The notes beneath the pieces are model-generated. The model ran no database searches. It worked only from the letters and a program-made list of their open reading frames with translations, and was not told the DNA's origin. The translations under genes were made by a program, and so were the position numbers. Shown here one piece after another: positions 59,830-64,000 of a stretch of DNA of 64,000 bases. Origin of the DNA: Fluviicola sp. (GTDB lineage Bacteria; Bacteroidota; Bacteroidia; Flavobacteriales_D; Crocinitomicaceae); NCBI GenBank assembly GCA_002734065.2, contig NVXU02000045.1, forward strand, positions 124,001 through 188,000, given 5' to 3'. The first letter of the stretch is position 1, and each line of letters starts with the position of its first letter.

Positions 59830-61185
59830 TTATTGTTTTATAATTTTTATTGTTTCTTGTTCTTTATTTTTTAATTCAACTTTAAGAAAATAGATGCCGT
59901 TATCTAAAATTGACAAATCTATGGCATTAGACTTTGTAGATGTAATTATTTGACCAATTGCATTATATAAAAAGGCTTCCTTGCTCATTTCAATATTTGA
60001 AATATATAAAATTGAACTTGTCGGGTTAGGGTATGCTACAATTACATTTTTAAGGACTTCATCTGTTATCGATAAAATGGTTTCATTTAAGATATATCCT
60101 AATTTAATAGTATTATTGCTACTGTCAAATCCTGACCAAATAATGTCATTGTCTCCGTCATTATCAATATCATCCGAATAAACAACTCTGTAACTTAAAG
60201 AATTATCTATACTACTTGTATTTATAAAACTTGAAGTTTGGTTGTTCTCTTTCCAAAATATTTCATTATTATCAATGTATAGTATATCAATAAAAGTATC
60301 ATTATTCAAATCTGTCAAGTTGAACTTTGCATTTGTAACATCTAATGCGTCAGAATTGGGCTCATTATGATTAAAAGTAAATAAACCCGTGCCATCATTC
60401 TTATAAAATTGAACTTCACTATTATTGTTTGGATTTCCACTTATTACATCAATAGCGTTGTCATTATCAATATCTGCTGAAGTCAAAAATATCCTTAATC
60501 CATTACTAATATTCACTGGTGAATTAAAAGAACCAAGCATATTGTTAGTATAAATAACCATTCCAAATGTTGCAGTATTTAATACAAGGTCTGTAAATCC
60601 ATCATTTGTAAAATCACCAACAGTCATTGAATAGTATTCGTCCATACTTTCCATTAATATTTCAGATGAAAAAACACCATTACCATCGTTTAAATATAGA
60701 GTAATTTTCGTGTCACTATTAATAACTATATCTTGATCTCCATCATTTTCGATATCTAAAAAAAAGGATTTAAATCCTCCTATTGCAAGTGTATTGCTAA
60801 TTACAACCTCTGTCCAAGAAACACCTCCATTGTTATTTAAAAAGACACTTGCTCCACTTGTATTCCCATTATTATTAGTGACTAATAAATCAATAAAACC
60901 ATCTCCATTTACATCTGCTTTGTCTAAATGATATGGGGTTGAAAATGTAGTAGATATATTTTGTGGGGTATTAAATCCTGAACCTGTGTTTTCATACCAT
61001 CTAATGTTGTTAGTATATTCACTAACAACAACATCTTTTAGACCATCATTATTTATATCAAATGTTATAATATTTCGGATAGATGCAGTTAAATTATTAT
61101 CTATTGGTATTGGACTTCCAAATTGAGAATAACAATTTATACTGATTGCTAAAAATAATATTTTAAGTATGTAGATTTTTTTCAT
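59830..61185 (-). CDS. Secreted FG-GAP/VCBS repeat protein with T9SS sorting domain
   Basis: About 451 residues from ATG 61185 (MKKIYILKILFLAISINCYS, signal peptide); a GTG at 61194 adds three residues. At least seven calcium-loop repeats of form D-x-[DN]-x-D are visible: DINNDGLKDV, DVNGDGFIDLL, DIENDGDQDIV, DFTNDGFTDLV, DIDNDNAIDV, DLNNDTFIDI and DIDNDGDNDII, making a beta-propeller of integrin type. The last about 75 residues (VIVAYPNPTSSILYI to EQETIKIIKQ) are a T9SS type A sorting domain. Likely a surface adhesin or sugar-binding protein. It lies between the tandem repeats and the left stem-loop of the protease module. Confidence 0.9.
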   Translation of the reverse strand: MKKIYILKILFLAISINCYSQFGSPIPIDNNLTASIRNIITFDINNDGLKDVVVSEYTNNIRWYENTGSGFNTPQNISTTFSTPYHLDKADVNGDGFIDLLVTNNNGNTSGASVFLNNNGGVSWTEVVISNTLAIGGFKSFFLDIENDGDQDIVINSDTKITLYLNDGNGVFSSEILMESMDEYYSMTVGDFTNDGFTDLVLNTATFGMVIYTNNMLGSFNSPVNISNGLRIFLTSADIDNDNAIDVISGNPNNNSEVQFYKNDGTGLFTFNHNEPNSDALDVTNAKFNLTDLNNDTFIDILYIDNNEIFWKENNQTSSFINTSSIDNSLSYRVVYSDDIDNDGDNDIIWSGFDSSNNTIKLGYILNETILSITDEVLKNVIVAYPNPTSSILYISNIEMSKEAFLYNAIGQIITSTKSNAIDLSILDNGIYFLKVELKNKEQETIKIIKQ

Positions 61186-61200
61186 TATGACCACTAACGT

Positions 61201-61262
61201 TTAGGCTAAGAAACGGAGCCGTCCCGAAGGGCGGCTATGTTTTCTTAGGTAGTGTTACCTGC
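61201..61262. repeat. Left stem-loop boundary repeat of the protease module
   Basis: Starts TTAGGC and ends GTTACCTGC (61254-61262). Between them are nested inverted repeats: CTAAGAAAC (61206-61214) with GTTTTCTTAG (61239-61248), and inside it AGCCG/CGGCT and CCC/GGG arms. It is the mirror image of the right boundary at 62383-62425. The stop codon of the membrane-protein gene at 61235 falls within it. Confidence 0.6.
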
Positions 61263-61708
61263 TTTTTAGTTTCTTTTCTCATTTCACACCATGCATTTAA
61301 AGCCATTTTTCCTAGACTCAAAATAAGCAAAACAATTACAGGAGCAATAAAAGTCCCAGCAGCTCCAATTGTTTTTCCTATAGCCGCTGACATTACTCCT
61401 ATAATATATTGCTGAGATTTATCAGAACTTTCTGCAATTTTCTTTCGGTCTTCCTCATATTGTTCTGCACCACACAAAAACTTCTCTAATTCTTCTAATA
61501 ATTTATCTCTATAAATTTTAGCTTTACCTTGTTCCCCGCCAAATTTCGCAGTATTAGCGGTTGTCGCGTTTAGCCAGTTGTCAGCACTTGTTAGATAATC
61601 ATTGGAGGTGTTTTTAAGAAAAGTCTTTAGTATATCCGCTTGAAATTCGTCAATAGAGGACATTAACTCATCTTGGTCAGACTGAATAATATTTGTTAAT
61701 TCTTCCAT
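61235..61708 (-). CDS. Small membrane protein paired with the trypsin-like protease
   Basis: 157 residues. The N-terminal two thirds is helical and charged (EELTNIIQSDQDELMSSIDE to LEELEKFLCGAEQYEEDRKK). One long hydrophobic region, residues about 105-143 (YIIGVMSAAIGKTIGAAGTF then APVIVLLILSLGKMALNAWC), can form two transmembrane helices. It is followed by a basic tail (EMRKETKKQVTLPKKT) whose last residues are encoded inside the left stem-loop. No known family recognised. It starts one base after the protease stop, so the two are co-translated. A protease with a membrane partner recalls protease-activated pore proteins, but there is no similarity to gasdermins that I can see. Confidence 0.72.
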   Translation of the reverse strand: MEELTNIIQSDQDELMSSIDEFQADILKTFLKNTSNDYLTSADNWLNATTANTAKFGGEQGKAKIYRDKLLEELEKFLCGAEQYEEDRKKIAESSDKSQQYIIGVMSAAIGKTIGAAGTFIAPVIVLLILSLGKMALNAWCEMRKETKKQVTLPKKT

Positions 61709-61709
61709 A

Positions 61710-62363
61710 TTAAATCATTTTAGAGATGTATTCAGATGAGACAGCATGAGTTGTTTGGTGTAGAGTATTTGGATCGATTCCTCCCAAAGAAATTCCTCCT
61801 CCACCTCCTGGAGCATACGACCCGATAATCATTCCAATAAGTTTAGAGTCCGATAATCTAAAAATTGGACTTCCTGATTGTCCGGGTCTAGTTTGGACAT
61901 TTAATACTAGGTGGTTAGATTTAATTCCTGATGATTCAATTAATATTTTTGCACCAACTTCAGTAGATTGAAAAGTTAAAATATTACGACCATTTACACA
62001 ATGTGGAAATCCGACAATTCCAACGTTTTCTGATACTTTTATATCATCAGTTCCACCAATTTGCAAATTAGAAACCGCTTGAGTATCAATTTTTAGTATG
62101 CAAATATCTCTAATCGGGTCAACTTTAAAAATACTTGCAGGAACTGTCTGTCCTTGATTATTTGTTGTATCTTGATAAGTAGTTAAGTCTGTATTTCCCG
62201 AAATAAATATTACCAGATTATTATTATCATTATTGGTAACATGAGATGCAGTAGCAAATAATCCAGCTTTATTTAAAAGAAAGCAAGTTCCAAGTAAGTT
62301 TATACCGTTAGGGGTTATACGTCCGACTGTGTATACGACTTTGTCTAATCCTTCTATTTTCAT
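61710..62363 (-). CDS. Intracellular trypsin-like serine protease
   Basis: 217 residues, chymotrypsin fold. Catalytic triad candidates are His40 in LFATASHVT, Asp in the DPIRDICILKI segment and Ser in RPGQSGSPIFRL; GTCFLLN precedes the His as in S1 proteases. There is no signal peptide or PDZ domain, which is unusual for the DegP branch and points to a cytoplasmic role, as in trypsin-like proteases of anti-phage and programmed-death systems. It is the first gene of the two-gene module bounded by inverted stem-loop repeats, and the membrane-protein gene follows after one base. Confidence 0.88.
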   Translation of the reverse strand: MKIEGLDKVVYTVGRITPNGINLLGTCFLLNKAGLFATASHVTNNDNNNLVIFISGNTDLTTYQDTTNNQGQTVPASIFKVDPIRDICILKIDTQAVSNLQIGGTDDIKVSENVGIVGFPHCVNGRNILTFQSTEVGAKILIESSGIKSNHLVLNVQTRPGQSGSPIFRLSDSKLIGMIIGSYAPGGGGGISLGGIDPNTLHQTTHAVSSEYISKMI

Positions 62364-62382
62364 ATTTTGTTGTTTTTCATTG

Positions 62383-62425
62383 CAGGTAACGGTATGATAA
62401 TCGCAATTGCGATTATCCGCCTAAT
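62383..62425. repeat. Right stem-loop boundary repeat of the protease module
   Basis: Starts GCAGGTAAC (62383-62391) and ends GCCTAA (62420-62425), the reverse of the left repeat's GTTACCTGC and TTAGGC. Between them is a perfect 22 bp palindrome at 62397-62418 (arms GATAATCGCAA and TTGCGATTATC). It lies 20 bases upstream of the protease ATG. The pair brackets the module exactly. Confidence 0.6.
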
Positions 62426-62479
62426 AGTTTTCCACCCTAAATCTAATAAATTTCCCCCACTTCAGCCATTCTTCTCAAC

Positions 62480-62514
62480 AAAAAAGCCACTCTGATCTCT
62501 CAAAGTAGCTTTTT
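62480..62514. terminator. Imperfect hairpin terminator after the symporter gene
   Basis: AAAAAGCCACTCTGA and TCAAAGTAGCTTTTT (62481-62514) pair with two mismatches and give A and T runs on both sides. It probably ends the minus-strand symporter transcript, about 150 bases beyond its stop. The rest of the 303 bp gap to 62667 holds no gene and no other recognisable site except the boundary repeat. Confidence 0.6.
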
Positions 62515-62666
62515 CAACATTAACTATTAATCAGTGGTTTCTAGGTTTTTTGCCGTAGAAATGTTTGGTTGAATTACGAATTGATTTTCTGTTCCAATTC
62601 CAAGTTACTTGTTGGTAGCACTTCAACTAGCGCTCAGCAGAACTGTGAGAGGCGCACTCCGTCAGT

Positions 62667-63998
62667 TTATCTGGCGGAGCCGTCTACTCGATTAGCAAAT
62701 GTTTTAGTCCCATAGAATTTGTTGAAAATCAAACAAGATGTAAGGTCTCCAGTTACATTTACAGCTGTCCTGAACATGCCTAAAATTCGATCAATACCTA
62801 TTATGACAATTAGACCATCAGAAGGAATTCCTGCACTCATTAAAACCGAAGCAAGAATGATTACTCCACCTCCTGGAATGGCCGGTGTTCCAATCGAAGC
62901 TGCAACAACTGTAGCTGTTATTAAAATTAAATTTATTAAATCTAATTCAATTCCATAAGCTTGGGCCATAAATAGAGTGGTTACGCATTGAAACAAGGCT
63001 GTTCCATCCATATTTATTGTTGCGCCTATGGGAATTACAAAATTACTGATATTAGAGGATACTCCTAATTTTTCATCTGCTGTTTTCATTGTTAATGGCA
63101 TAACCGCTGCAGAACTTGCAGTAGAAAACGCTAAAAGTTGTGGTTCTCGTATTAAGCGTAAAAAACGAAATGGTTTTTCCTTTGTAAACACAAATACCAA
63201 AATTAAATAAAATACCATTAATATGATTAAACCTAATATTACTACAAGCATATAGTATCCTAAACCAAGAAATATTTCAATACCAATCCTTGATGTTAAA
63301 GCGGCTATCAATCCAAAAACAGCATAGGGAACTAACAGCATAGCCCAAGAGATTACAATCATACAAATTTTTTGAATGGCCTCTGCAAAACGAATGATAG
63401 GGCTTGCCGTTTTCTTTTCAAGTTGGGTTATAGCTACTCCAATTATTATTGTAAATATTACAACTCCCAACATTTCTCCTGTTAAGATAGATTCAAGTGG
63501 ATTATTTGGAATGAGATTAGAAATTGCATTTGGAATATTTTCAAGAAAGGATGTCTTTTCAGTTGGTGGTAATTGATTTTCTCCACTACTGGGAAATCCA
63601 CCTAAGGATAAAAAGTAAAGTCCAGGCTTCATAATCAAAGAAATTGACAACCCTATAGTAATTGCAATACTTGTAGTAAACAGAAAATAGAGTAATAATT
63701 GCAGACCAAATGATTTAAGGTCTTCAGTGGTATTACTTATAATTCCTGAGATAATAGATGTAATAACTAATGGAATCATAACCATTTGAACTAACCTCAT
63801 AAAAATTTGACCTGGTAAATCCAGCCAATTGGCTAACGAAGAACTAAATTCTTCAGAAACTAAACCAGTTGAGGAGTTGAGAAGAACACCTGCTCCAGCT
63901 CCTAAAACCAACCCGATAATTACTTTTATCCATAGACGGCCTTGAATTAATTTGTCTAAATGAACAGATAAACTGTTTAACGGTTTTATTTCTATCAT
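62667..63998 (-). CDS. Dicarboxylate/amino acid:cation symporter (DAACS family)
   Basis: 443 residues, sodium- or proton-coupled transporter for glutamate, aspartate or C4-dicarboxylates. Eight transmembrane helices with two re-entrant loops are expected; visible signatures are LLAFSTASSAAVMPLTMKTA (HP1 serine-rich loop), IGATINMDGTALFQCVTTLF (NMDGT motif binding sodium) and GTPAIPGGGVIILASVLMSA (HP2), then DRILGMFRTAVNVTGD. Start ATG 63998 is two bases from the window end. The C-terminus (FANRVDGSAR) contains the string GGAGCC also present in the left boundary repeat. Confidence 0.95.
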   Translation of the reverse strand: MIEIKPLNSLSVHLDKLIQGRLWIKVIIGLVLGAGAGVLLNSSTGLVSEEFSSSLANWLDLPGQIFMRLVQMVMIPLVITSIISGIISNTTEDLKSFGLQLLLYFLFTTSIAITIGLSISLIMKPGLYFLSLGGFPSSGENQLPPTEKTSFLENIPNAISNLIPNNPLESILTGEMLGVVIFTIIIGVAITQLEKKTASPIIRFAEAIQKICMIVISWAMLLVPYAVFGLIAALTSRIGIEIFLGLGYYMLVVILGLIILMVFYLILVFVFTKEKPFRFLRLIREPQLLAFSTASSAAVMPLTMKTADEKLGVSSNISNFVIPIGATINMDGTALFQCVTTLFMAQAYGIELDLINLILITATVVAASIGTPAIPGGGVIILASVLMSAGIPSDGLIVIIGIDRILGMFRTAVNVTGDLTSCLIFNKFYGTKTFANRVDGSAR

Positions 63999-64000
63999 TA

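Noticed and set aside
61201-61262. Classical integron attC site
   Set aside because: The conserved end is GTTACCTGC, which does not fit GTTRRRY, and there is no integrase gene in the window; only the general idea of a structured recombination site remains.
61235-61708. A gasdermin-like pore protein activated by the neighbouring protease
   Set aside because: The protein is only 157 residues and shows no gasdermin-like beta-rich fold or N-terminal lipid site that I can recognise; only the genetic logic is similar. Kept as a hypothesis in the findings, not as a call.
1-64000. tRNA or rRNA genes
   Set aside because: No cloverleaf with a GGTTCGAATCC-like T-arm or conserved rRNA sequence was noticed in any gap; a dedicated scan would be needed to be certain.

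Overview
The window is AT-rich chromosomal DNA from a member of the Bacteroidota, most likely order Flavobacteriales and possibly close to Crocinitomicaceae. The evidence is a short primary sigma factor without region 1.1, several TAnnTTTG-type -7 promoter boxes, three secreted proteins with type IX secretion (T9SS) C-terminal sorting domains, a DUF4290 protein, and flavobacterial versions of MurA and DnaJ. The family or genus assignment is inference. I saw no rRNA, tRNA, CRISPR array, transposase or integrase gene.

Region by region. 1-13.7 kb holds housekeeping and cell-surface genes: a truncated low-molecular-weight phosphatase, rpoD, priA, a lipoprotein, a two-domain VOC protein, a patatin/beta-barrel protein, a THUMP RNA methyltransferase, citrate synthase and a DPP-IV-like peptidase. 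13.7-21.8 kb is a same-strand cluster for extracellular nucleic-acid breakdown: a lamin-tail protein, a TonB-dependent receptor, an endonuclease I protein and a 5'-nucleotidase split into two genes. 21.8-28.4 kb carries lpd, purL, a DUF4290 protein, murA and a TlpA-like thioredoxin. 28.4-31.8 kb is mostly small membrane and secreted proteins, including a VIT-type metal transporter. 31.8-45.4 kb carries grpE-dnaJ-CPBP protease, the arsenosugar genes arsS-arsM, an SDR, an ABC exporter, a sigma-54 activator without its DNA-binding domain, and a glycosyltransferase.

45.4-59.3 kb is a nitrate/nitric-oxide and molybdenum-cofactor island: a four-cysteine FNR-like regulator, a second Crp/Fnr regulator, a lone cNMP-binding-domain protein, moeA-mobA-moaD-moaC/mogA and moaA, an RIC-type iron-sulfur repair protein, a hemerythrin, two NarK transporters and an outer-membrane porin. 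At least six TGA-N6-TCA palindromes lie in its intergenic regions and look like an FNR-type regulon, although no nitrate or nitrite reductase gene is present here.

59.3-62.7 kb is accessory DNA. It has six 63-64 bp tandem repeats, a T9SS FG-GAP protein, and a two-gene module (signal-peptide-less trypsin-like protease plus a small hydrophobic membrane protein) bracketed by inverted stem-loop repeats that share TTAGGC and GTTACCTGC. This bounded module is the best candidate in the window for an undescribed system. The window ends with a dicarboxylate/amino-acid:cation symporter. Many intergenic gaps hold short dispersed repeats typical of a repeat-rich genome.
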